Program-made: the position numbers and the translations under genes
Notes under the pieces: model-generated
The model's input: only the letters and a program-made list of their open reading frames with translations
Databases searched by the model: none
What the model was told of the DNA's origin: nothing
Part shown: piece by piece, positions 10,046 to 21,493 of the stretch
Layout: each line of letters starts with the position of its first letter
Numbering within the stretch: the first letter of the stretch is position 1
Source of the DNA: Fagopyrum homotropicum
Lineage: Eukaryota > Streptophyta > Magnoliopsida > Caryophyllales > Polygonaceae
Reading direction: 5' to 3'
DNA: 64,000 nucleotides
NCBI GenBank assembly: GCA_033239125.1
Contig: BSWB01000002.1
Coordinates: 81,030,560-81,094,559, forward strand

Positions 10046-13000
10046 AATAAGTTTCGTCACGAAACTTAAAAGAAGGCAACATAAAGACGAAGTCTATACA
10101 AAAAGAAATAAAGCGCCGGAAAAAGTCATAATCGGTGAAGTTCTGATCTATTTTGGAAATAGTCGGAAGAAAATATCCGGGTATTACATCAATCCCCCTT
10201 AACAATAAGTTTCGTCCCGAAACTTTAGGGTAAGATAATCTTGATCGGCCTTTAAGGCACCAAATAGATGTGTGTGATGACTACACAAAAGTCTCGTCGT
10301 TTCCACATCTAAGTATCCCGCACATCAAGGTTACCAAAAGCACACATCATTGACTAAACACTCAATCATGAAATAAACAAGTAGTCAAACAATATCACAC
10401 ATACAAGGTCAAGCCCTAACTCGTCACTCCCGAGGTTACAACTATCGCTACATAGGTCTTTGAAAGGTTACATCTCTTACTATCCCCAATATCTTAGGTA
10501 GCCTTATCAGCTTTTCATAAAAACCACTGAATCTTAAATCTTTTCAGGTACATAGATCACAAGCGCCTGCTACCACGTTGTAGAGTGGTTACCGGATATC
10601 TCACCGGTATCATCCGGCTCAACTGTCTGATCCTCTAATCTGATGACCTAACTCATGTCTGCTAGGTATCTCTCCAACTGAAATTCTCAAACTCAGTTCC
10701 CAAACTTAGTCTTCGTAGAAAACTGAAGCTACACTCTCCAATAGGGTGAGGAATACTAGTCCATCAGTCACTTCTAAACCGCTTTAAAACTTCAAATGGT
10801 TGCCTTACGCAACTCACTTCCAGATCCTTTGATTATCTTACGGAAAATAATCAATTCAACTTTCTTCCCTTCGTTATGACCACTTGCTTCCGGCCTTCTG
10901 AAAAGGTTCTGACTACACACTTAGGCCAAAGGTCTTGGACATCCACCAACACTTACCAAGTGCCCAATGCTCTTCGTATCACGACTCACTTGGTCTTGTC
11001 TTTTAATATTACTTAGTCATCTTATTTCTCAGGTAAGGAATTGTCACCTTTACCCTTTTCAGGTCTAACACTCGAGACAACTAAAAATCAAATCTAGTGG
11101 TCATCCTCTTTGTTCACTTGGCATTGTTATATTATTTATAGAGCTTTAATATATCGTTAGCTCAAACTTAGGCTTCTCACACATTTTCCAAGATCTTAAG
11201 TGACCTAGAATATGTCCGGAATGACGGTATTAGACACAAAGTGATATCCTGTAACCGTTATTTGATTATAACTACTCAATAATTGTTAACATACCATCAA
11301 CAGTGCACTCTTTTACCCACCATGGTTATCAGACCGATAATATCTCTTTGACTCAAAACGCAACTCGGATCCGTTCCGATATAAAATTATACGTAAACTC
11401 TACCCGAGATTATGCTTTCTCTATGCGTGATTACTGGGTTGTAAATATACCCCTGCCACTTATTTCCTTATATGTCTTTCGACTCAGTAGGGTAGTTACT
11501 CACTTTGAGTTTCCTAGTGTAGACCATGCACAATACTTTTATTACGTCGTCAATTCTTTTCTCAATCCATCGGGAATACGACTCTATAGCCCTCCATTCG
11601 TTATTAAATTCCCACACTACTTATCTTTCGACATGTGACGAAGTCGTCATGTTTCACTTGGATCCATAAAGGGTACCACTCTTTTTCTATAACCTCTATA
11701 TGCACATACTTCCACGTTTACCTTGTGGTGATACTGTTCTTCCACAAAATTTCTAGTCACTCAGCTTAGCCTAGCTCGTTTTCCTTCCAAATGGAATGCA
11801 TTTCACCAACTATCATTCTTTGAAACTTGACACGTTATTTCTCTGTACCATTGAGCTTCCTGCTCTGTGGGTTAGGACTCACCACGCTTCTACTGCTCTA
11901 CTTTGATTATTCTAATGTCACTCATTAATCATAAGGACATTTCTCTAAGTCTAAAATGATAGACCCCAAAACTCTTTCTTCCAATTACACTATAAGCCCT
12001 AGCCGGATGAAGTACATGTACTTTCCTTACTTGCCTTCCAGATTAAAATAAAGATTGGAAAATAACCTCTTCCGTTTACTCCTTTAATTCTTCTAACACA
12101 GATCCAAACTCCCTGACTCGACCAGAGTTTGATCTTAACCAGACAAGAAACAACCTTTAACGCGATCCTCTCGATACCTTTTGTTCATCCCAGAAGGTTG
12201 ACGTTGCCTACATGAGGAAATCCTCCAAAGGCATCGGTAAAGCTACTTCATAAATCCCCAGTCACAATTATCTCTTCTTATCTATACATAACTTGTCAAT
12301 ATCAAAAAAGACTTGAACATCGTCAACTAAAGTTGGCCAATCTATAGTTGACTTATCTCAATATCCCGGACTTACTCTTCTTATACCTCCACTGGCAAAA
12401 AATTCCTTGGTGAGCATCTCCTACTCAATTAATCATTTTATACTTCTTTAGTTCGTTCTATCTTCCACCCTTCCGCTTCCTTTGGGCTAACTCCATTTCT
12501 CTAGTCCAATTGTGTCATTCATTTGAGATAAATAATCGTTTCAAGTCTTCCACGATAGCTTGCAAGCGTCTTGCAATTCTTATGGCCGTAATGATCATCC
12601 ACTTGCAGTTCCTCTTGCATGGAACATTTGTGTTGATGGCTTAGGTCCCGTGATAATTGGAGTTACTCTAGACTCTCGAGTCCAGCAAGGCCGTTCTCCC
12701 ATACACATTTCTTCACTGGTGTTGGTGGTAATATCGCCTTCATGAAACTCCGTTAACCCTGCTACAGGCTTCCATTCTTTGGATATTGGCGTCACGAATT
12801 CTTTCAAACTTCTTATATCTCACACCCGGATTGACACTCTGTCTCTTCTAGTTTCTCATGCCCATAATGGTCTATGGAGCATCCGCCTCGATTGTAATGT
12901 CATTGATTCCGCAATCTTGGTTGTACTCAACTCTACTTGTCTCATTCCAATATTGTTATCTCTACTCCGCACTCTTGTAGTCTCTTGCATGGTTCTTCTA

Positions 13001-13578
13001 ATTCCATCTCTCGGCCTCGTATGTTGGAGTCCCTTGTACGACCTTCTATTCCTTCTAACTGAACTGAATCAGGAATTTCTTCCTCATCTGATTGTGCTTG
13101 TGGTAAAAATTGTCTTCACAACTTTACTTCCTTGCTCACTTGTTCTTTGGATGATTTGTAAGGATCACCAAGCAGCCCACCCGAGTATAATACTCAATTC
13201 AAGGTCCGATTCCATTGCCTCATGTTGGAGACTCTTCAAGTCCGCTGCTGATTTATCATGAGGCGATAATCGCTTTGTGATATCACAACTAAAGGATATA
13301 AAATATCCTGTAGGATACTAACAAGCTAAGCATACACATGTATATAACATATAATAATAAACATCATAAAAAGTCTATATACTAACTCCTACCGATCAAT
13401 GTTGCAGAGATCCACGGAGAGCGATGGTGGTCCGACGTACTACTAACCTAATAACCCGACTATGCGTGTGTGTAAAAACAGAAATCCGTTTTAAAAATTT
13501 TAGACCCCTTTCGGGTTCTAGTTATTTTATACATTCGGTCTTTCAAAAAATTTCAAGTGCCAATGTTGCCAACCTAGA
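10046..13578 (-). other. Non-coding internal domain of the LARD
   Basis: No Gag, protease, RT, RNase H, integrase or chromodomain motif is found on either strand over 3.5 kb, although LTR, primer and polypurine signals are good. Frames here (for example 11303-11638 plus and 12779-13261 plus) have no recognisable domain and unconvincing composition. The segment next to the primer site (13390-13578) is recognisably homologous to the leaders of chromovirus copies A and B. Large retrotransposon derivatives in plants typically have such conserved non-coding interiors of about this size. Confidence 0.7.
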
Positions 13579-13590
13579 GCTCTGATACCA
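13579..13590 (-). promoter_or_regulatory. LARD primer-binding site (tRNA-Met type)
   Basis: The minus strand reads TGGTATCAGAGC, the perfect complement of the initiator tRNA-Met 3' end, three bases from the LTR edge at 13594. It primes minus-strand DNA synthesis and fixes the element's orientation. Confidence 0.92.
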
Positions 13591-13593
13591 TAT

Positions 13594-16500
13594 TGTAACA
13601 CCCCAAATTCTTAGAACTCGGAGATCTACTGTTTAGGACCTCACAATGGGTCCCGACCTTAGTTTGACAACAATTTTACTAGGATCTTATAACAAGGAAC
13701 AAAAGTATTTAAAACATTTGAAATGTTAACCAATATATGCATGGATAATATGTGCCAGCCTTACAAAGCAAAGGTGTAACACCCCAAGTTCTAGGAACTT
13801 GAAGCGCTACGGGCTAGGACCGCACAATGGGTCCCGACCCTCAGAGTAGCAACAGCAAACGGATCTTACAACAAGGCACAGACGAATGAAAATCAAAACT
13901 CAATATAAAACCAAAGGTTTAAACAAAAGAAAATACAAAAGCTCCGCAACCGAGTTCAAAATAAAAGGAAAACAACAAAAGAAACAAAAACCCGATCCCG
14001 TCTTATAATGTACGGGAACCCCGACTTACCACACCATCCGGATCACTCAGCAGCATCCTGAACCTGCGGAACATCTACAATGACGGTATAAACGTTAGCT
14101 AACATTCTAGGTACAAGCAAGAGCGTAAAGGCACAAACACACATAAGGTAAAGAAAACACATAGCATGCTTACACACCACCGGTTATTATCTTTCTTAAA
14201 GTTATCCATTTCTAATTCAACTTCTTTTGTCACACGAGAATCTCCCGAAACTCGCCCCCACTTCCGTCTACCAATAGAAATAGATCAGTACTATCCGTTA
14301 CCTACGGGCCTGGGTTGCAAGAGCACATTCTAGTCTCCTGTAGAACTAGGCAAGTGGTCACTGCCGGTTATAATACACTTGGGCCAATTAAGATTGTCAA
14401 AGGGTGAATCCTATTTCTAGTTATTCGTTATAATAATAAACAACAAAACAAGCCAATACAATCCAACTAATACACGGAATGAAGCTAAGTAAGTCCAAGG
14501 GACTTACCTCACTCGAAGGTAACACAAAGTTCAACAACAACTCAGGAACAACTCAAGAGAGGCTCAGTTCCCTCAGGAAAGGAGCAAGGAAAGCCTGTAC
14601 GAACAAGAATCACGGATAAGGGACGAAACGGTTGCTAGAAGTCTATAACTTCTAGTCTCAACGATCTCTAAGAGATCTCCACAAGCTAAGGGCTCGATAT
14701 TAGTTTTACAACAACTGAGGGAACAAAGGAACAACCACAAGGAACCAAGAAAGGAACGAGGAAAGGAAGGAAGGAAGCAACTCACCAAAGACGGGAGTTA
14801 CAACAGAGAAAACCGTAGGGGCGGTTGGGTAGAGGCGCAGGGGTGGCATGTGACAAAGGCGCAGGGGCGGCTCTGTGAAGGCGCGGGGGCGGATCTTCGT
14901 CAGAAGCTATTGTGGGGCTTCTCTTCAAAAGATCTCATAGCAGGGGCAACCAAAGCTCGCACCTTTGATTCAAACACGTCGAGACTCAACTCTAGAGAGC
15001 CTGAGAACAATCAAGGATCAACAACGGAACGCTCCACCAGAATCAAGGCTCATGCTTGATCCTTGGAGAAGAAGAAAAGAGAAGAACGAAAGGAAGAAAC
15101 CGAAACAAAAGAAAAGCAAGGTGCAGCAACACATGAACGTGAAGAAGAACAAGGGAGGAAGAACTTACACGTTCAGCAAGAGCACAAGGGCAAGGCTGCA
15201 ACACTCTAGGGTTGGAGAAGACGTAAGCAAGAAACGGGGAAAAGAGGAAAAGACGGGAATATAAAGGGACGAGCTGGAAGGATAGACGGAAAGGCGTGTA
15301 GGGTTTAGAAAGAAGATCAAAGAGCCGGCCCATAAGATAGAATATCGGATATTCTATATATGGAAGGAAGATAAAAAGAACGGAAGAAAGATCGGGCACG
15401 ATCAGTCATCAGCCGCAGGGGTGGATCAACACAACTGTGGGGGCGGCCTTCTTCACTGCGGGGGCGGTGAAGGCAAAAACCCGGGTCTTACAAAAGGTAC
15501 TAAAATGACGCATATAAAGAACAAAAGACATCCCCGTCCCCAACTAAATGAGTACGTGGACCCGGCTGACCATCCCCTCCGGATCTCTCTACAACTGTCT
15601 TGACCTGCAAGGCATCTACAAGGCGGTATAATACCGTTAGCCAACATTCTACACATAAGCATAAAGGTAAAAGCACATACACACAACATATACAATCAAC
15701 ATGCAACACTCAAGTCCATTTATTATCTTCAGTTAGGTGATAAGCCGTTACTAATGATACTTATTTTGTGACACGAGGGATTCCCAAACCTCGCCCATGC
15801 CCCCGTTTACCAACGAGGAATGGTACTAATGCATCTGACCATCTACTTGCCTGGGCTAGTCGCAGGGAACCTCCTAGCTCTCGCAAGAGCTAGGCAGTGA
15901 TGTCATGACCCGTTATCATACACTTGGGTCAATTACGTAATATAATAAAGTCGGCCTAATCCGGTTTCGTTGTTTATCATAACTAACAAACACCACTCAT
16001 ACATATTACACTCATACAAGAAGCCAACTAAGTAAGTCCGTGGACTTACCAGTCTCCAAGCGCAATAGAGCACCACACTCTCAAGTTCCCTTGGAAAAAT
16101 ACACAACACCTGTTCAACACAAGGCACACGGATCAAACAACGCTCTAGTGAACTAGAAGTCCTTAGACTTCTAGAATCAACATCCTCTCAAGAACAACAA
16201 CACTCTAGTCAACTAGAAGTCCGTAGACTTCTAGGCTCACCATCCTCACAAGAACACAAACGCATAAGATAGATCGACACTTAAAACCTAACACAATTCT
16301 TCTAAAACAAACTATACTTATACCCAACTTTGGAACATCCTAAATCTGGATTAAACCAACGGATTGTTCTCAACTTTTACCACATGCTCCTTTGTATATC
16401 CATCAAAAAATATCAAATCAAGTTCAACAGAAGTCAATAACCCCTCCAAATCTACCTCACAAAACTGCATCACAAGCAGTTTTTCTAACACTTCGAATAT

Positions 16501-17621
16501 TTCAGCAACCATCCAGAAAACTGCTTACAACCTCGACTTTGAAAAATCATAACTCCTAAACCTCTCGATGGAATCCTCAAAAATTGTGATATATTCTACT
16601 ATTCAATCTTAACTATGATATATCCAAAATTCAAGTCCAACCGAAACATATAACCCAATCAAATCTATAAAACAAAACTGGTTCACAAGCAGTTTTAGAC
16701 AAAATTCAGCACAACCTATAAACTGCTCAAAGTCTCTACTTTGGGACGCCATAACTCTTAAACTGTAACTCGGATTCCTCTCAAATTTCAGTATGTTCCA
16801 CTATGAAATACCAACTATAACATATCTGAAAATCAGCAATAAAGGAGGAGTCTAACTTACCCAAATTTGGATCACAAAACTAGCAGTTTTACCAACACTT
16901 TGGAAATTCAGCAAACATTCAACAAAACTGCAGACTGTCTCAACTTTGAAAAATCGTAACTCCTAAACCACTCGCTGGATTTATCCCAAATTTTGATATG
17001 TTCTACTATAAAATATTATCTATAAGATATCCAAAATTCAGCAGAAAAAGAGGAGTATAACCTACTCAAATCTGGACTCGAAGTTGACTGTTCGTCACTT
17101 CCGGAAACTCAGAAACGTAACAGTTGTTCTAGTCATCTTACATGGCTGCTATGGACATCTTCCCACCTCCACACTAGGTCTTAGCATACCTCCAAGGTCT
17201 AGCCTTGTCACGTCACTGCATTTCCGGCCTCAAGGAAGATGGATCGACACTGGGGCAAGCAAGGAGAAGAATGGACAAGAAGAGAGCAAGAGAGTGATGT
17301 TTTGGAAGAGGGAAAACTAAGGAACGTGAATGAAATGAGATGGAGAGGAGAAGTGGCTGCATAAAGGAGGGGAATGTCAAGGGACCCTCAGCCATGAACT
17401 CCCCCAACATTAATAAGGTGGGTTATAAAGATAGGAAGGTGAAAAGTTGAACGAAAACGCTAATACCCCGCCCTCGCGTGTCACCGCCCCTGCGGGACTC
17501 CTAGCCACAGCTGTGGCCTACTCGACTACGCAACCTAAACCGCAAGGGCGTGAGCCCTTGCGCACGGCTCCCAATACTCCTCTAAAACCATCAAAACGTA
17601 ACAAAAATTCCAGTCGTTATA
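13594..17621 (-). repeat. LARD 5' LTR (right), containing a solo LTR
   Basis: It begins TGTAACACCCC and ends CGTTATA, a decayed TTACA end. A solo LTR of another subfamily with its 5-bp duplication (13770-15497) is embedded; without it the LTR is about 2.3 kb. GC-rich motifs, including CCGCCCCTGCG near 17484, lie near its right end. Frames inside (for example 17084-17320) mirror those of the left LTR and are not genes. Confidence 0.88.
13775..15492 (-). repeat. Solo LTR of a chromovirus subfamily
   Basis: It begins TGTAACACCCC and ends TCTTACA, flanked by the exact target duplication AAAGG (13770-13774 and 15493-15497). No primer site, polypurine tract or coding sequence is attached, so it is the product of recombination between two LTRs. 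The TGTAACACC edge and the following cacaatgggtcccgac phrase match, in reverse, the LTR ends of copies A and B, giving minus orientation. It has a cluster of GC-rich motifs (ggcgcaggggcgg and variants) at 14818-14895 and 15410-15475. Frames of 60-118 residues here are not credible genes. Confidence 0.9.
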
Positions 17622-17626
17622 ATGAC

Positions 17627-18386
17627 AAGGATGTATTGTTTTCCCTTGGGAGATTTGACATGCATAGGACCACATAAATCCATATGCAAAAGTTCGATAG
17701 GTCGAGAAGAACTTACAACCTCCTTTGGTTTGAATGATCTTCTTGTTTGTTTACCTTGTGTACAAGCCTTACATAGTTCATCAACCTTGAAGTTTAAGTT
17801 TGGTAATCCACGTACGAAATCCGTTGAAATAAGTTTCTTCATCGTATGCATGCTTACATGACCAAGTTGTCTATGCCAAAGTTTGATAGGTCGAGAAGAA
17901 CTTGGTTAGTGCTCATAGAATATACATTGTTGCATCGAGGAGTAGTAAGCACGACATCACCAGATAGTTTTTTTTGAACTTCACATTTTCCGGAATCAAA
18001 GATCACTTTGTTACCTTTGTCACAAATTTGAGAGATGCTAAGCAGATTATATTTAAGACCATCGGCAAGATAAATATCATCAATGAAGTTAGATGAATTA
18101 TAATCAATTTTACTTATACCAATGATGTTACACTTCCCTTTATCACCAAGAGTAATGGTTCCAGATGATTACTAAATCTGAAACTAATGATCTTTTTCCA
18201 CTCATATGTCTTGAGCAACCACTATCTAATATCCATTTATGCTCCTTAATCTTGGTGATATCGTGCAAAACAACAAACTTCAACCTTTCCGGCTAGACCA
18301 AATGACAAATTTTGGTTCATACTCAGGTTGAACCATGTTTGGTGGTCTAGTCCCTTTAGGAATCCAAATTTGCTTAACATGTTCTC
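17627..18386 (-). pseudogene. Copia protease, pre-integrase and integrase start (right of the nested insertion)
   Basis: Read on the minus strand, the segment first shows the protease catalytic block DSGCSRHMSG at about 18200-18230. The pre-integrase follows (MHTMKKLISTDFVRGLPN), with the zinc-binding CKACTQGKQTRRSF, and then the integrase core start (PIELLHMDLCGPM), which carries the first catalytic aspartate. The frame is cut at 17627 by the nested element and continues in the integrase piece that ends at 7044. Stops break the protease-to-pre-integrase join. A duplicated phrase (gtttgataggtcgagaagaactt) occurs at 17690 and 17880. Confidence 0.83.
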
Positions 18387-20084
18387 TTAGATATAGGGGA
18401 TAAATGTTTCGTATGATGTAGGGATCATTCTCCTATATGGGAAAGTTGACTTTACATGTCCCTTTTTACAACAATAGAAACATGTGGGTGTACGTGAACT
18501 TCCTTTAGCTTTAACAAAAGTGGTAACCGATTTTCTTGGAAAACTTTTGTTATAACCAATACCACTCTTGTTAAGAGACGATTGTTGTTCACCCATCATT
18601 CTTTCGAGATTAGCTTTAGAACAAGTGAATTGAATAAGTGCAGCCTTCTAGTCTCTACACGTCACAATCAGATCAATATCTTCTTTTTGCTGATTAATAT
18701 AATCTTAATGTAGAGAAGATATATTTTCCTTAAGAATCGCATTTTCCGATTCCAAGGCCTTGATATTTTTATCAAGGTCTAACTTTTCAATGTTGAGATT
18801 TTCAACTTTCAAAGACAATTCACTTACTCGTTTCTCTTGTTTCATTAGCCTTTCTCTCAAAAGACTTATTCTTACTCTATGTTCTTTATCACTTATGATA
18901 TATGTTTTAGGAATTCGGCAAGCTCTTGGCTAGGTTGAGACATTAGGGTTCTTACCACTCCTTCAAGGTAGAAGTTGGGATCTTCTTCTTGATCGGTCAT
19001 TAAGGATAGGTTTGCTTGATCATTTTCATCATCCGAAACATTTGTAAAATCTGAGTCTATCCAGGATGCTACCATAGCTTTCTTCTTTCGATCATTCTTC
19101 CGATAATTATTTCTCTTCTTTTGTGGACAATCTTTTACAAGATGATCTGATTGACCATATTCAAAACAAGTTAGTACTTTAGTTTTCTTATTAGGGTTAG
19201 AAAACATACCTTGGGGTCTTGATGATCGTGGATATTCTTTGTTTGCACATTTCTTCTTCATTTGTGGAATTCTTGCAAGACCTCTTGAAATCAAGGCAAA
19301 CGGATCTTCCTCCTCATCATCACTTTCTTCATCATTTTTTGATGGGACATTATCCTTCTTGGAACTTAAGGCAAGATTCTTTGCATTTGAAGAGGGCTCT
19401 TCATCTTCTTCACCAAGAACCATTTCATGAGTGATTAGCTTTCCATGTAGGTCATCGAGAGGCAATGTTGAGAGATTTTGATCTTCCTCAATTGCGGTCA
19501 CTTTTGGTCCCCACTTAGCTTTAATCAAACTCCTTAGGACTTTCCTTACATTTTCTTCATTTGTGAAGACCTTTCCAAGTGAGTCAACATATTCACAATC
19601 TCAGTGAATTTTGTGAACATCTCCTTGACCGTCTCATTTGAAGTCATCTTGAATAACTCATATTGCTTGAGGAAGATGCTAATCTTTGTCTCCTTGAATT
19701 GACTTGACTTGTTCCTTCATACATAACTATTAACTTATACCATATTTCCTTTGCACTTTTTAATGATGAGACACGATTGATATTTTTAGCATCTAATCCA
19801 TAATAGAGCAAGTTCATGACCTTGTATATTTTAGACACACTATCCAAGCCCATTTGAGTGAATTCGACTTCTTTCTTTTGAACTTGAACTCCTTCAACCG
19901 TGGTGGTTGGGATTTTTGGTCCAGTTTGAACAATGCTCCATAGTTCCATCTCCTGATCAATAATAAATATTTGCATAAGTGCTCTCCAATGGACAAAGTT
20001 GTTACCGCAGAAGAGGGGTGGTCGAGAGGTAGATCTTCCTTGAGAAAATCCTCCATCACCTACAAACATCATGATTAGTCTCAC
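18387..20084 (-). pseudogene. Copia Gag with degenerate zinc knuckles
   Basis: The N-terminal Gag (from about 20084) includes RPPLFCGNNFVHWRALMQIF, the plant Copia Gag start. It continues through a KEIWYKLIVMYEGTSQVN block in a shifted frame and an acidic middle (SDDEEEDPFALISRGLARI) in the frame 18893-19528. The first knuckle, CFEYGQSDHLVKDC, has tyrosine in place of the second cysteine. A second knuckle-like block, CFYCCKKGHVKSTF (18387-18599), has lost its last cysteine to phenylalanine. In the family these CCHC fingers bind the element RNA. At least two frameshifts divide the gene. It is non-functional. Confidence 0.85.
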
Positions 20085-20113
20085 TGATGGTTAAATCAAT
20101 ATACGTGAGTCTA

Positions 20114-20125
20114 GCTCTGATATTA
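20114..20125 (-). promoter_or_regulatory. Copia primer-binding site, mutated
   Basis: The minus strand reads TAATATCAGAGC, two changes from the tRNA-Met site TGGTATCAGAGC, with a two-base spacer to the LTR edge at 20128. Spacing and orientation fit a minus-strand Copia element. Confidence 0.8.
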
Positions 20126-20127
20126 CT

Positions 20128-21300
20128 TGAAGAACCGAGTAGGGGATTACTAAGGATATAAATACTCTAGAAGAGGGGTTGAATATAGTATGAGAACTTT
20201 TCACAATATCTGATATCAAGGCTTTGAAACGAATCTCAAGGCCTTGAAGACGATCTTTGCGCATAGTGACAAAATTGCTTCCCAAGGCTTTGAATTGGAT
20301 CTCAAGGCCTTGACTTCGAAACCTGTAGAAGATTGTTAGTCACAATATAAGCGATAAAGTGTGCGGAAAATAAAAGATCGACACATGATATGTTTACGAA
20401 GTTCGGCCCTAACAGCCTACAATCTGCCTAGGGTTTCCGACCCTAAGATTCTAACTATATATTATTTGCTTGTTATGACTCCTAGATACAACCTAGAAGA
20501 ACTTCCCTTCTTCTCTCAATGTAGCCTCAATGGTACGATCTAGTCAACTCGTATCCTAGCAATAATATCCTAGTTACTTCGTAGAGTAACACACTTGAGT
20601 ATAACACTAATATGATATGTCAATGCAACTCTTGTGTTTATCTCACTCTAACGAATAAAACTAATAAAGCTCAAAGAGGATGATAAACTTTTGGGTCGAT
20701 TAAGATGTCTTGTATGATCGCTTGTAGCCTTGGTTTCTTCATCTTCAATCGATATCTCTTTTATAGACTTCTATGGAGGAACTTCTTCTAGCCATTGCAA
20801 TGTCTTCCTACCACAGAATCCTATGTTTGTTGAGCGTGATCTTCGTATGTATTGTTTGTGTACTAGCCGTTTGAGTAGATCATTTGAACAAGATCTTCTC
20901 CAAGATTTTCTCTTCAAACGTTCCCTTTCATAGTCGTTTGACCTTCTCCACAGCCGTTTAACTTTCGTTCAAGATCTTCAACAACCTTTTTCATATCCGT
21001 TTGAGATCTTCAGTCGAGATCTTCTCAAATATCCTCTCTTCAAACTCTTATAAGATCTTTGTAGTCGGTTGGCCGTTTTAAAATCTTCTCTCCTAGATCT
21101 TCTTATCTGGTTGTTGTAGTAAGTCTTCATCCGAATCTTCCCTTGTGATATTGTTCAAGACCTACACACATATTTAACAAACAAACCAAGACAAACAATC
21201 TAGACATATAATCGATATTTGTTAGTTTATAATAACCGCATTTAATGTTAAGTCTTCCATCATTTAATTAAAACAATAAATTTCAAAAGTGGAGTTATCA
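20128..21300 (-). repeat. Copia 5' LTR
   Basis: It starts TGAAGAACC and ends GTTATCA, and it is collinear with the left LTR but visibly diverged, with several small indels, which indicates an old insertion. Two exact copies of tcaaggccttga lie at 20235 and 20302. Confidence 0.88.
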
Positions 21301-21488
21301 ATCTCCCCCTTGATGGAAGACAAAATAAATATCGTACCTACATATAATGTGCAGATATCTAACATCATCTGAGGACCTCTATTTATACTAAAAAGCACAC
21401 TAAGTGGGAGTAAATGGGTTGTCTAAACCACCACCTAAATGGCCAAAGGTGGGGTTTAAGCAGCCAAAGTAATGACGTATGTTGCATA
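21301..21488 (-). other. Extra Copia 3'-internal fragment and old flank
   Basis: Bases 21301-21350 repeat the polypurine tract and the following internal sequence that should occur only beside the 3' LTR (compare 5019-5070). This suggests that a second, adjacent element copy once shared this LTR. From about 21351 the match ends. The remaining 130 bases hold no gene and lead into the CCGCG target site of element A. Confidence 0.6.
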
Positions 21489-21493
21489 ACCGC

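Larger units (their letters stand above)
7050..17621 (-). mobile_element. Large coding-empty retrotransposon derivative (LARD-like), chromovirus-related
   Basis: Two long LTRs (7050-10031 and 13594-17621) flank a 3.56 kb internal region with no recognisable gag or pol. Target duplications ATGAC at 7045-7049 and 17622-17626 are exact. A tRNA-Met primer site lies just left of the right LTR and a polypurine tract just right of the left LTR, so the element is minus-strand and structurally complete. The LTRs and leader share motifs with chromovirus copies A and B in this window: the phrase tgataacgggt, a TAGCTAACGGTTT block and an AACCCGAAAGGGG leader. I infer a non-autonomous element mobilised by that family. 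It interrupts the Copia integrase. Confidence 0.85.
3814..21300 (-). mobile_element. Copia (Sirevirus-like) LTR retrotransposon, split by a nested 10.6 kb element
   Basis: Two related LTRs (3814-5018 and 20128-21300), both TG...CA, bound a minus-strand Copia genome in the canonical order from right to left: primer site, Gag with zinc knuckle, protease, pre-integrase, integrase, reverse transcriptase, polypurine tract. The reverse transcriptase resembles Sirevirus/Maximus-type Copia. Integrase is interrupted at 7045 by a younger element that ends at 17626. RNase H is essentially absent between RT and the 3' LTR. Stops and frameshifts run throughout, so it cannot be autonomous. The five bases left of it are GACAA. 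No clean duplicate is found at the right edge, because element-like sequence continues beyond 21300. Confidence 0.85.

Noticed and set aside
12779..13261. A 160-codon plus-strand frame in the LARD interior
   Set aside because: It is leucine/serine-rich with no domain and opposite to the element's orientation; a chance frame is more likely.
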